Shown here: in pieces, positions 25,965 through 34,204 of the stretch | Layout of the letters: each line of letters starts with the position of its first letter | Numbering within the stretch: position 1 is the stretch's first letter | Assembly (NCBI RefSeq): GCF_020966635.1 | Contig: NZ_JAJKFQ010000001.1 | Location: 806,001 to 870,000, forward strand | Source of the DNA: Stieleria sp. JC731 | GTDB lineage: Bacteria > Planctomycetota > Planctomycetia > Pirellulales > Pirellulaceae | Direction: 5' to 3' | DNA: 64,000 nt | Position numbers and translations under genes: made by a program | The notes under the pieces: generated by a model | What the model was told of the DNA's origin: nothing | The model's database searches: none | What the model saw: only the letters and a program-made list of their open reading frames with translations

Positions 25965-26753
25965 TCAACCCGAAAGCATCGCCTTCCAATGGCGGATCAG
26001 TAACGCATCGATTTGTCCTCGGCGATCGGTCCGGCACACGTCTCCCCGAACGGCGAAACAGTTCGGCCGGATCTTCAGGTCGAGCAACTCTTGGGCGTCG
26101 CTTAGCGTCAATGAGCCGGCAAGTGCCCACCATAGACCAACGTCTTGTGCCTGCCGCGCGATCCGCGCGAGTCGTTCCGTGCCCAGCAGTTCGAGCGAAG
26201 AGCCGTGCTGTTTGTTGAAGGTATCGATCAAAAAGTGGGTTAGTCCGGCATCGGCAGCCGCATCGATCACTTGTTCAGGTGAAATGGTCTTCGCTTGTTC
26301 TGCGTCGGCGTAGGCAACAGCGACCAGCGTTGTTTGGGATGGGAGTTGTGAGCGAAGCCTGTTCCAGAGCTTTGTCAGTTCGTCCTTGGACCCAATTCCG
26401 CTGGGGCCGGCTTTCGCAAAGCTGACAGACTGGGGAACATGGGCTGAAAGCGGGATGGCGGTATCGGCTTCGCCCAGCGCGAGCGACAAACCGATCTGCC
26501 GGGGGGGCAGCTGTTCGGTTAGGTTCGAAGCTTGCGTCCAGATGTCAGTGGCTGTTGCTGAAAGTGGTCCGTCATTTGGCTCTTTCAGGTCAATCAGGTC
26601 GATGCCTTCGGCCAAGGCTATCCGCATTTCGTCGATGTCACGAACGCTGACCAATAACCGAGGGATGAAATGGGGGCGTTTGTAACGCTGTTCGTTTGGC
26701 TGGTCTTCGTGCCGATCAGCGGACTGGTCTTTTGGGGCAATTAGTTTGCTCAA
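25965..26753 (-). CDS. mfnB: (5-formylfuran-3-yl)methyl phosphate synthase
   Basis: A 262-residue TIM-barrel enzyme of the MfnB (DUF556) family, which condenses two glyceraldehyde-3-phosphate molecules into the furan precursor of methanofuran. Planctomycetes and methylotrophs carry it with tetrahydromethanopterin-linked C1 genes. Catalytic positions are conserved: LIDLKEPN (Asp55, Lys57 Schiff-base type), SFAKAGPSG (Lys114), and FLIDTFNKQHG (Asp177, Lys181). Their spacing (57 and 67 residues between successive lysines) is close to that of the characterised archaeal enzyme. The start is TTG 26753, supported by an AGAGAGG ribosome binding site a few bases upstream. The first ~28 residues are a hydrophilic extension. 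The gene is not beside other C1 genes in the window. Confidence 0.88.
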   Translation of the reverse strand: MSKLIAPKDQSADRHEDQPNEQRYKRPHFIPRLLVSVRDIDEMRIALAEGIDLIDLKEPNDGPLSATATDIWTQASNLTEQLPPRQIGLSLALGEADTAIPLSAHVPQSVSFAKAGPSGIGSKDELTKLWNRLRSQLPSQTTLVAVAYADAEQAKTISPEQVIDAAADAGLTHFLIDTFNKQHGSSLELLGTERLARIARQAQDVGLWWALAGSLTLSDAQELLDLKIRPNCFAVRGDVCRTDRRGQIDALLIRHWKAMLSG

Positions 26754-26982
26754 TGCCGCCTCTCTGCGGGGATGGTCGGGCTGGTTAGCACGCGCACGGC
26801 TAGTTAGAGTGTAGGGGCATGACTGTGACAGATTTGTCGTTGGAATCCGTTGCAGCCAAAATGCCTACCCAGCCAGTTGTCGGCCTCGCCGTTTGGTTCT
26901 GTTGTATCAGGACCAATACTCTGGTGTTCTCGTCGACCGAGATCCAGTGGGGGGCTCGTCGAGTCAATGTTGATGTTGGAAT

Positions 26983-28173
26983 TTGGACGCACCCTTGGAC
27001 TACGAATCGATCACCGCGATCGACGAACTTCGTCAATTTTGTGACGAGTTGTCTGATGCACCCGTAATTGCCTTTGATACCGAATTTGTATCGGAGGATC
27101 GATATCGGCCTCAGCTGTGTTTAATCCAAGTCGCGGCGGCGGGGCGTTTGGCGATCATTGATCCGCTAAAGATGCACACGACAGGGCCATTTTGGGACCT
27201 GCTCGTTCAGCCGGGAAGGACCGTTCTGGCCCACGCGGCTCGTGAAGAAACCCGGTTCTGTTATCGGTTCGCCGGAAAGCCCATAGCCGGACTGTTTGAC
27301 ACCCAATTGGCGGCCGGGTTCTCTGGGATGGAGTATCCGATTTCGCTGGGTAACCTTGTCAATCGAATGACCGGTCGAGTGCTTGCCAAAGGTGAGTCGC
27401 GAACCAACTGGCGCCGTCGCCCGCTTTCGCAAGAACAGATTCATTACGCGCTGCAGGACGTGACGGATCTGGAAGAGATCTATGTCCAGCAAAAGCAGGC
27501 GATCGAAGAACTTGGACGCAGCGATTGGCTGGAAGAAGAAACCGAGATTCGGCAGCAGAACGTTGTCGACTACGAAGACCAGGAAAGCTGGCACCGAGTC
27601 AGTGGCTGTGCCGGCTTGAAGCCTCGTCAGCTGGAAATCGTGCGACAGCTTTGGCGTTGGCGTGATAAACGCGCTTCCACCTTGGACCGCCCCGCGCGCC
27701 GGGTGATGCGAGACGACTTGATTGTCGAGTTGGCGAAACGCGGATCAGCCGACATCAAGCGGATTCGAAGCATCCGGGGCATGGACTGGCGAGGCTATAG
27801 TGCACACTACGAGGAAATTGCTGCGGCGATTCAGATCGCTTTAGACACGCCCGACGACCAGCTTCCCAAAAAGTCACGTCGGAACCGATCTGTCATTTCC
27901 CCCATGCTGAGCCAATTTTTGACGACTTCGATGGCATGTATCAGTCGGCAAAACAAGCTCGCACCGTCAATCGTCGGAAACACCGACGACGTGAAAGAGG
28001 TGTTGGGGTACGAGTTGGATCGTAAGGAAGGTGACGAGGTGCCAGCGTTGTTGCAGGGCTGGCGTGGAGAGATCGTCGGAAAGACGTTTCGAAAGTTGCT
28101 TCAAGGTGAAGCCGCCATTCGTGTCGCCGATGTCCGTCAGGAACAACCGCTCGAGTTTATCGAACTAGATTGA
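26983..28173 (+). CDS. rnd: Ribonuclease D (DEDDy 3'-5' exonuclease with HRDC domain)
   Basis: A 396-residue RNase D homologue that would trim 3' ends of tRNA and other small RNAs in the cytoplasm. Exonuclease domain: motif I FDTEF (Asp32, Glu34), motif II TVLAHAAREE, motif III YALQD (Tyr155, Asp159), with TNWRRRPLS before it. The motif II acidic residue is Glu89 where most RNases D have Asp. The HRDC domain is at about residues 215-295 (RQLEIVRQLWRWRD). The C-terminal ~100 residues are a second helical module. The start is TTG 26983 (TTG 26995 is also possible). It overlaps the next gene by 4 bases (TTGA) and heads a translationally coupled run of four genes. Confidence 0.92.
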   Translation: MDAPLDYESITAIDELRQFCDELSDAPVIAFDTEFVSEDRYRPQLCLIQVAAAGRLAIIDPLKMHTTGPFWDLLVQPGRTVLAHAAREETRFCYRFAGKPIAGLFDTQLAAGFSGMEYPISLGNLVNRMTGRVLAKGESRTNWRRRPLSQEQIHYALQDVTDLEEIYVQQKQAIEELGRSDWLEEETEIRQQNVVDYEDQESWHRVSGCAGLKPRQLEIVRQLWRWRDKRASTLDRPARRVMRDDLIVELAKRGSADIKRIRSIRGMDWRGYSAHYEEIAAAIQIALDTPDDQLPKKSRRNRSVISPMLSQFLTTSMACISRQNKLAPSIVGNTDDVKEVLGYELDRKEGDEVPALLQGWRGEIVGKTFRKLLQGEAAIRVADVRQEQPLEFIELD

Positions 28174-28880
28174 CATCCGTGGACGAAGAACAGATTCCGA
28201 TCAATGAATCGCCCGACGAACTGATGTTTGCCTGGGCCTGTGGTTTTGAATTGGCTATCGGGATCGTCGGTTTGGTTATCGCCGCGGTCATTGGTTTCGA
28301 CGCACGTGCATATCTGCCTCGGTTCGAAGACATCCATCCCGAGACTTTGGCGAAGCAAATTGGCATTGGGGCCGCAGCCGCGTTTCCAATGCTGATCGTC
28401 GTTCAGTTGTTGATGAAGATCCCGCACAAGTCAATCAACGCGATCAAGCGATTGAGTGACGCCCCGACAATGAAGGCGATTTTGTCGCTCAGCTATGCGG
28501 AGCTGATCGTTCTCAGTTTATGTGCCGGTATCGGCGAGGAACTGGCATTTCGCGGCTGTTTGCTGCCTTGGTTCGCTGCCATCGAAGATCCCAGTTCATC
28601 GATCATCAATCCATATGATGTCGGCGAACAATTCACTTTGGCACCGATGTCATTGTTGGTCGCGGCGGTTGTTTTTTCCTCGGTTGCCTTCGGAATGCTG
28701 CATCCGATCACCAAACTTTATGTGGTGATCGCATCACTGATGGGAATTTACTTCGCGTTGTTATTGATCACGACCGGAAGTTTGCTGATCCCAATTGTGG
28801 CTCATGCAACCTTTGATGCGGTGCAATTCGTTATCGCAAAACGAGAGTTGGCAGAGGAGGAAGACGATGATCAGCCTTGA
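28170..28880 (+). CDS. CPBP family intramembrane metalloprotease (CAAX/Abi-like)
   Basis: A 236-residue multi-pass membrane protein of the CPBP (Abi/CAAX-processing-like) family. Conserved catalytic elements: GEELAFRG (Glu123, Glu124, Arg128), MLHPITKLY (His178) and HATFDAVQF (His212), matching the EExxxR ... H ... H pattern of glutamate-type intramembrane proteases. About six hydrophobic segments are visible. It starts with a TTG that overlaps the RNase D stop codon and itself overlaps ogt downstream by 14 bases. The C-terminus is acidic (AEEEDDDQP). The natural substrate is unknown; family members process prenylated proteins or bacteriocin-related peptides. Confidence 0.88.
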   Translation: MTSVDEEQIPINESPDELMFAWACGFELAIGIVGLVIAAVIGFDARAYLPRFEDIHPETLAKQIGIGAAAAFPMLIVVQLLMKIPHKSINAIKRLSDAPTMKAILSLSYAELIVLSLCAGIGEELAFRGCLLPWFAAIEDPSSSIINPYDVGEQFTLAPMSLLVAAVVFSSVAFGMLHPITKLYVVIASLMGIYFALLLITTGSLLIPIVAHATFDAVQFVIAKRELAEEEDDDQP

Positions 28881-29385
28881 CCATCCAAAAGTCCTGCGTG
28901 ATGTCGCCTATCGAACGTATCGGCATGATTCGCCTTTAGGTCAAATGAGATCGGTTTGGACTCAAGCCGGTTTGTACTCGCTGCTATGGGAATCGGAAGC
29001 CGATTTCACAGCAGAGGTGCTTCCTGCCGACGAAGACGAGATGGCGACCGACTTGGATCAGCGACTGAGTCGGTACTTTGCGACCGGTCAGTCTGATTTC
29101 GGTTCCATTGCCATCGATCACCGAGATCGAACCGCGTTTTCCAAGCGTGTTTACGAGGGCTGCCAACAGATCGATTGTGGGCAAACGTTGACCTACAAGG
29201 AACTGGCGAAACGTTCGGGAAATGAAGCCGCCAGTCGCGCCGTCGGTGCAGCGATGGCACGCAATCGTGTCGTCTTGGTAATTCCCTGCCATCGTGTTGT
29301 AAGTCAACAGGGCGGGCTGCGCGGGTTTAGCGCACCGGGAGGCCTGGATGCGAAGCGATACTTGTTGGATTTGGAAACACAATGA
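28867..29385 (+). CDS. ogt: Methylated-DNA-[protein]-cysteine S-methyltransferase
   Basis: A 172-residue O6-alkylguanine-DNA alkyltransferase, a suicide DNA-repair protein transferring the alkyl group to its own cysteine. The acceptor Cys141 lies in VIPCHRVV, followed by the conserved GxLxGF-type loop (GLRGFSAPGG). The recognition-helix region TYKELAKRSGNEAASRAVGAAMARN is also intact. ATG 28867 sits 7 bases after a strong AGGAGG, inside the end of the upstream protease gene, so translation is coupled. A longer in-frame start at 28795 is not supported. Its stop overlaps the ATG of the following methyltransferase (ATGA). Confidence 0.93.
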   Translation: MISLDHPKVLRDVAYRTYRHDSPLGQMRSVWTQAGLYSLLWESEADFTAEVLPADEDEMATDLDQRLSRYFATGQSDFGSIAIDHRDRTAFSKRVYEGCQQIDCGQTLTYKELAKRSGNEAASRAVGAAMARNRVVLVIPCHRVVSQQGGLRGFSAPGGLDAKRYLLDLETQ

Positions 29386-30404
29386 GTCAATCACGGTTTG
29401 CTTTTGGAGATAACTGGCAAGCCTACCTGCGTTTTGTTGACCAGTCACGAATCGACGAAGCCTGTCAGTCGCTGATCAAGTTACTTGGACTTGCGGACTC
29501 GCCCCAGGACTTGCCTACGGACTTGCCGCTGGCGGGTCAATCTTTCTTGGACATCGGTAGCGGAAGCGGTCTGTTTTCGCTGGCCGCATGGCGATTAGGC
29601 GCTAGCGTCACGTCGATCGACTATGACCGGCAATCGGTCGCATGTACCGAACAACTGCGGGAACGTGAAATCGGTCCAACGGTTGATCCAGGCCAACAAG
29701 CCGAGGACGCTTCCCAGCCGGCCGGGGCTGAACAAATCGGGGCGGAACAAATCAGGGCAGGGCAGAGCGGGGCAGAGCAGGGCAGTGAAGGGCAGGGCAG
29801 GCCAGAGAGAGACAGTGATCGGCGACAAACTTGGCGGATCATGCAAGGTTCTGTCTTGGATCGCGAGTGGCTTGAATCGCTCGGTCAGCATGACTTGGTT
29901 TATAGCTGGGGAGTGCTGCATCATACCGGTGCAATGGATGACGCAATTCGTTGCGCGTCAAATCAAGTTCGCCCCGGCGGAATTTTGGCGATCGCCATTT
30001 ACAACGACCAAGGCGGTGCGAGTCGGCGTTGGCTAGCGATTAAGCAGACCTATCACAAGTTGCCCGCGTGGATGCGTCCGGCTTGGGTGGTGGGAATCGC
30101 ATCGGTTTACGAGCTGAAATTTGCGTTGGCGAGATTGGTACGTGGTCGCAACCCGCTGCCATTTTCAGATTGGAAGAAGAAGAAGTACGACCGTGGGATG
30201 TCAGCCTGGTACGACTGGGTTGACTGGATCGGTGGCATGCCTTTTGAGGTAGCGACGGTGGAGCGGATCGTGGTGCCACTGGAACGCAAAGGGTTTCAGC
30301 TGATCAATCTACGCACGGTTGGCAGCGGTTGGGGCTGCAACGAATTCGTTTTTCGGCGGTCCGGCCAGTCCATGGCTAGCTGGGACAAGCCGATCGAGGC
30401 GTAA
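29382..30404 (+). CDS. SAM-dependent methyltransferase with a repeat insertion
   Basis: A 340-residue class I methyltransferase. SAM-binding motif I is FLDIGSGSGLFSLAA; motif II has SIDYD; post-I elements include the HDLVYSWGVLHHTGAMDDAIR segment and RPGGILAIAIYN, typical of the Methyltransf_11/23 type (UbiE-like fold). Between motif I (about residue 55) and the acidic motif region there is a low-complexity insertion at residues 115-139 made of five-residue units AEQIG/AEQIR/AGQSG/AEQGS/EGQGR. The C-terminal third (WKKKKYDRGMSAWYDWVDWIGG) is aromatic-rich. The start ATG overlaps the ogt stop codon. The substrate is unknown; co-expression with ogt does not by itself imply DNA repair. Confidence 0.88.
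   Translation: MSQSRFAFGDNWQAYLRFVDQSRIDEACQSLIKLLGLADSPQDLPTDLPLAGQSFLDIGSGSGLFSLAAWRLGASVTSIDYDRQSVACTEQLREREIGPTVDPGQQAEDASQPAGAEQIGAEQIRAGQSGAEQGSEGQGRPERDSDRRQTWRIMQGSVLDREWLESLGQHDLVYSWGVLHHTGAMDDAIRCASNQVRPGGILAIAIYNDQGGASRRWLAIKQTYHKLPAWMRPAWVVGIASVYELKFALARLVRGRNPLPFSDWKKKKYDRGMSAWYDWVDWIGGMPFEVATVERIVVPLERKGFQLINLRTVGSGWGCNEFVFRRSGQSMASWDKPIEA
29724..29798 (+). repeat. Five imperfect 15-bp tandem repeats inside the methyltransferase gene
   Basis: Five 15-bp units, the first GGGGCTGAACAAATC, read in frame as five-residue repeats rich in Ala, Glu, Gln and Gly. Copies 3-5 are diverged and contain an internal GGGCAG motif. The insertion lies in a loop after SAM motif I, so it probably does not disrupt the fold. 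Confidence 0.9.
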
Positions 30405-30583
30405 AGCTGGATCGGATTTCGGATTCGTCGCGTCTAGAAATGCAAAAAATCGGACTTAGGGTGTTGGCGAGATCGCCCCGAAGATGCGATCCTCGATTAA
30501 AACTGTACACCCGGATGATTCGGCCCATTATTGAAACTCGGTCAACATCGCCGAGGTTCCTATTCCCCAGCAGAGACGATTAA

Positions 30584-31261
30584 ATGAGCGAACAAAGTAA
30601 CACTGAATCAGCAAAACAAAGCAATCCTGCCAGAAGTGCCATCCTCTATGTGGTGCTGGCGCTCATGGTCGTTGCGCTCATTTACGACTACAAAGTCGCC
30701 CGACCTGCCGTTAGCGCCGACTACGACAAGGTGACCGAGGCGAGCACCGCGGCAAACCGGGTTGCCAATGACTTTTTGACCAACATGGAAGTCCGCGAGC
30801 TGTTGGGCAAAGAGCCCAACGAAACGTTCGAAGATGGCCCCGAGACCGTCGAAGTTTTCAAGTACATGGGCGGACTGATCGTTAAGCCGCACCGTTTGTA
30901 TGTTGTTTACCGCAAAAGCGGTGACGAGCTAATGTTCTCGCGGCATTCTAAGTTCGCGTACGACGAATCGAGTGCTGTCGGTCCGACCGAAGCGGTGGTT
31001 ATCGTCAACGAAGATGGCGACGATGAAGACGCACAATACGATGCCGAAAGCGGTGGCGGTGCAGCTCCTGCTGGACCACCAGCGGGTGGCGGTTCGGGTG
31101 GGCCTCCAGCGGCTGCTGGTGGCGGCGGACCCCAGGATTCCAGTGCGTATCGTCCACAGCCAGAGGAAGCACCTGCAGAGGAAGCACCTGCTGCTGACGA
31201 TTCATCAGAAGAGTCGACTGATTCCGAAGCAGAGAAGCCTGCCGAAGAAGCTGCTGAGTAA
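30584..31261 (+). CDS. Single-pass membrane protein with Gly/Pro/acidic tail, unknown function
   Basis: A 225-residue protein. Residues ~18-38 form one hydrophobic helix (SAILYVVLALMVVALIYDY) after a short polar N-terminus, so the bulk is outside the cytoplasm or anchored to the inner membrane. Residues 39-145 form a compact domain with NMEVRELLGKEP, ETVEVFKYMGG and RLYVVYRKSGDELMFS; residues 150-225 are low complexity, first Gly/Pro/Ala-rich and then Glu/Asp/Ser-rich. No family recognised. A hairpin (GGCCGGT / ACCGGCC, 31291-31316) follows 30 bp after the stop. The gene has its own start at ATG 30584. Confidence 0.75.
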   Translation: MSEQSNTESAKQSNPARSAILYVVLALMVVALIYDYKVARPAVSADYDKVTEASTAANRVANDFLTNMEVRELLGKEPNETFEDGPETVEVFKYMGGLIVKPHRLYVVYRKSGDELMFSRHSKFAYDESSAVGPTEAVVIVNEDGDDEDAQYDAESGGGAAPAGPPAGGGSGGPPAAAGGGGPQDSSAYRPQPEEAPAEEAPAADDSSEESTDSEAEKPAEEAAE

Positions 31262-31290
31262 TCGTTCAGCGGTTTTAGACTTGCATGAAC

Positions 31291-31316
31291 GGCCGGTTGC
31301 GTCACAGCGACCGGCC
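31291..31316 (+). terminator. Hairpin downstream of the acidic-tail membrane protein gene
   Basis: A perfect 7-bp GC-rich stem (31291-31297 with 31310-31316) separated by 12 bases lies between convergent genes. There is no T-tract, so its role as a terminator is uncertain. Confidence 0.35.
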
Positions 31317-31472
31317 CAACATAAACGCATCAGTTGACTCTGCAATCAACGTTGCAGGTAACCTTTGGCTGCAGCATTCTTTTCGGCTGCAGCATTTGTT
31401 GGCGAGACTGTCAGCGGGCCCACATTCAAACAGGCCATGTTTTAGAAGGCCTTGTTTTAAAATGACCGTAGG

Positions 31473-32222
31473 CTAGCTGTCTTGCCCCTCGGCGTCTTGA
31501 GCCGGGTGGATGATGAATCGGTAGCCTGCGTCACGAATGGTTAGCAGGTGGATTGGGTTTGCACCTTCCGGTTCGATCACCTTTCGAAGCTGTGCAACGG
31601 TTTGGTCAACCGCTCTGGTTTGTAGGTTGCCGCTGATCTCCCAGACTTCGCTTAGCAGTTCGGAACGACTGATCACGCGATCAGGGTTTTCGACAAAGTA
31701 TCTCAGTAGCTTCAGTTGCTTTGGGGTCATCTGGACAAGGCTGCCATTGACTGCGACTTCGTGGGTCAGGAAGTTCGCGTTGACCTGTCCAAAATCGATC
31801 TGTTCGACCGTGGATCGGACACGGCGTGAAGTCTGCGGTGTTGATTTTGGGGCTGCCAATTGCAGCAGGTTTTTTACTCGGCTAAGCAGTTCGTCCAGTT
31901 CGAATGGCTTGTTCATGTACTGGTTGGCGCCGACATCGAATCCCCGCGCGCGGTCTTCGGGAAGGGTGCGTGCGGAAAGCATCAGAACCGGCGTCGTGAC
32001 ACCGGAGTCACGGATCGCTTCGCAGACCGCGTAGCCACTCATTCCCGGTAACATGAGGTCCAACACGATTAAGTCGATTGGCTCGCTGGCCCCATCGATC
32101 AAACGGAGTGCTGTCGGGCCGTCTTCTACCAAGGTCACTCGGTAGTTTTCCGCTTCGAGGTTGTACTTGATGCCAACGCCAAGGTGTTTTTCATCTTCGA
32201 CGACTAGGATGTGCTGACGCAT
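31473..32222 (-). CDS. OmpR/PhoB-family response regulator
   Basis: A 249-residue two-component response regulator. Receiver domain residues 1-120 contain the acidic pocket (VVEDE), phosphoacceptor Asp55 in LIVLDLMLPGMSG, Ser83 and Lys105 (MNKPFE). Residues ~145-240 are a winged-helix DNA-binding domain with MTPKQLKLLRYFVENPDRVISRSELLSEVWE and the turn RAVDQTVAQLRKVIE. It lies 40 bp downstream of, and co-directional with, the histidine kinase gene (32263-33219), so the pair forms one two-component system. ATG 32222 is the natural start. The target genes are unknown. Confidence 0.95.
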   Translation of the reverse strand: MRQHILVVEDEKHLGVGIKYNLEAENYRVTLVEDGPTALRLIDGASEPIDLIVLDLMLPGMSGYAVCEAIRDSGVTTPVLMLSARTLPEDRARGFDVGANQYMNKPFELDELLSRVKNLLQLAAPKSTPQTSRRVRSTVEQIDFGQVNANFLTHEVAVNGSLVQMTPKQLKLLRYFVENPDRVISRSELLSEVWEISGNLQTRAVDQTVAQLRKVIEPEGANPIHLLTIRDAGYRFIIHPAQDAEGQDS

Positions 32223-32262
32223 GATGTGGTACTTGTGATTTCGTCTGTTGGTCGGCCAGGCG

Positions 32263-33219
32263 TTAGTTGGCGTCGCTTGGGGGGGGCATTGGTACGGTGT
32301 CTTTCATGGTGACTTCAAAAACCGTTCCGGGGGTGCCGTCGATCTCTTTGCGGCCTCGAATGCGAATCGTTGCGCCCAGCGATTTGCTGATCGTACGAAC
32401 TAGATACAGCCCCAGTCCAGTGCCGGGGGTTTTACGCTCAAGCTCGCTTCCCAAGCGGACAAAGCGTCCAAAGATCTTTCGGCGCATGTCATAGGGGATG
32501 CCAGCGCCGTTGTCGGTGATCGTGACGATGACCTGATCGGACTTGGACTTTGACTTTTCGGAACTTTTTCGGATCGACGCGATCACTTCAGGAGGAGAGC
32601 CCCCGTACTTGATGGCGTTGTCGATCAAGTTGCGAAAAAGGATTTCGACTTGGACGGATTGGCTGCGGATGCTTGTCGGTTCACATTCCAGTCGGACCAC
32701 ATCTTCGGGCAATCGGTAACGCATGCGAGACGCTTCGGCGCATTGGGCCAGCAATTCGTCCAGGCGGAAGACTTCGGCGGCCTTGGATTGGTTGCCACGA
32801 TCAATTCTCGCCGCATCCAAGAGGTGGTTGATCAATGCGTCAAGTCGCTCGACATCATCGAGCATGATTCGGTGGAAGTCCCGCTGTTGGTTTTCATCCA
32901 CGGTGTGTCGCGACATCGTCTGCAGGTAGAGCTTCAGCGATGCGATCGGGCTTTTCAATTCGTGCGTGACCGAGTCGATGAAGTTTGACTGGCGTTGATT
33001 AAGACGGAATGCCTTCACCGTGAGGGTGAAGTAGACGATCACCCCGGCAAGGATGCTGATCAGCAGCACGGTGCCAATGATAAAGAGCGTCCAGAACAGG
33101 CCTCCCCGCGGTGTGCTGACGAAGTTGGCTGTCGCCCAAATCGCACCCAGGACCACCACCAGGATGATAAGCACGATGCCCAGAACAATTGGGGCGCGAA
33201 GTGACCGGCGTTCAAGCAT
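32263..33219 (-). CDS. Sensor histidine kinase
   Basis: A 318-residue membrane histidine kinase. Two transmembrane helices (about residues 11-33 and 42-66) enclose only a ~9-residue loop, so it has almost no extracytoplasmic sensing domain and probably senses the membrane or an interaction partner. H-box SVTHELKSP (His86), N-box NLIDNAIKYG, G1 DNGAGIP, F/G2 GTGLGLYLV, with an ATP-lid insertion containing SSEKSKSKSD. Partner response regulator is the adjacent downstream gene. The start is ATG 33219. The gene is divergent from the hypothetical gene at 33513. Confidence 0.93.
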   Translation of the reverse strand: MLERRSLRAPIVLGIVLIILVVVLGAIWATANFVSTPRGGLFWTLFIIGTVLLISILAGVIVYFTLTVKAFRLNQRQSNFIDSVTHELKSPIASLKLYLQTMSRHTVDENQQRDFHRIMLDDVERLDALINHLLDAARIDRGNQSKAAEVFRLDELLAQCAEASRMRYRLPEDVVRLECEPTSIRSQSVQVEILFRNLIDNAIKYGGSPPEVIASIRKSSEKSKSKSDQVIVTITDNGAGIPYDMRRKIFGRFVRLGSELERKTPGTGLGLYLVRTISKSLGATIRIRGRKEIDGTPGTVFEVTMKDTVPMPPPSDAN

Positions 33220-33512
33220 GGAATGATTGATTGAAAACGATGAAACAGACCGATGGTGATCGTAACCAATGCTACGGTTTACACGGAACCGCTGAATGGG
33301 GGTGGCGAACGGTGAAAGACTGCTCGCATGTGCACTTTGCTAGCGGATTTGGGGTCGGACAGACGCCGGTTTTCAATCTTCAATGCCCGCTTTCATGAAA
33401 TTTTCACCTTTTGTGTTGATTTGTTGTCTTTCTGACGATGACGGGGAACAGGATACCGGCAATAATTGGTTAACGTGAGATTTTTATCCACTAGGCGGGT
33501 AGGGAGATCAAA

Positions 33513-33962
33513 ATGATGAGTAGTCACTTGCAAGTACTTCGCTTCACTGAAGCGACCATCCGCCAGGTTCGTCTAGATTGCAGTCGCGCAATGATTCGGG
33601 CCCGGTTTTGCCCCGAGCGCAGTGAAATCCTTCAGTTGCGTTGCGTGGACAATCGGATTGAAACGGAAACTGAATTTGGTAACCAACTCTGGTACTTCGA
33701 AGGCGTCGGTGTCGATGAACTCGACCGGCGTCACGCGGTGTTCGGAGTTGTCGAGTATTCCACCCAATACGGCTTGAATGAGCTGGTTGAAGATGGAGTA
33801 TTCACCAACGAAAACCAACGTGATCGCTATCGCAGCGTCTACGACCGCGAGGCACAACGTCCCGATTGGCGGCACCCCGCTCATCGGATGCTTGCCAGTG
33901 GCGTGATCGCGATGTCGGTCATTTGGCTCTCGTTCCAAATCGCCAAATCTCTGATGCAGTAA
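33513..33962 (+). CDS. Hypothetical protein with C-terminal membrane anchor
   Basis: A 149-residue protein with no recognised family. The body (residues 1-120) is charged and contains YFEGVGVDELDRRHAVFGVVEYST, and the last ~22 residues are hydrophobic (MLASGVIAMSVIWLSFQIA), suggesting a C-terminal tail anchor. AGGGAG lies 6 bases before ATG 33513 (a second ATG follows immediately at 33516), giving good evidence for translation. It is divergent from the histidine kinase gene and followed by a strong hairpin at 33974-34004. Confidence 0.7.
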   Translation: MMSSHLQVLRFTEATIRQVRLDCSRAMIRARFCPERSEILQLRCVDNRIETETEFGNQLWYFEGVGVDELDRRHAVFGVVEYSTQYGLNELVEDGVFTNENQRDRYRSVYDREAQRPDWRHPAHRMLASGVIAMSVIWLSFQIAKSLMQ

Positions 33963-33973
33963 TTTGCTGACCG

Positions 33974-34004
33974 TTTGCTAGCGATCCGCCCCATCGCTAG
34001 CAAA
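33974..34004 (+). terminator. Perfect 12-bp hairpin after the small anchored-protein gene
   Basis: TTTGCTAGCGAT and ATCGCTAGCAAA (33974-33985 and 33993-34004) flank a 7-base loop, CCGCCCC. It begins 11 bp after the stop codon. The right arm ends AAATCCG without a long T-run, so it may terminate weakly; it also shares the GCTAGC core with the repeat palindromes elsewhere. Confidence 0.5.
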
Positions 34005-34204
34005 TCCGTTTCTTATCAAAACGGTCTGCTGCAATCCGACCGCTTCTCTCTGGTCGCAAGTTCCCTTCCGACGTTGCTTGTCTTTAGCTGCAGACGTTCT
34101 CGCAAGTGAAGCTAATATTGCGTTCGCGAGGACTCGACGGCGTGAGGTGGCGAAATTTCGTTGCACCGCTAAGCTGGTAATCGCTCCTCCCTTGTCCAAC
34201 TCAT

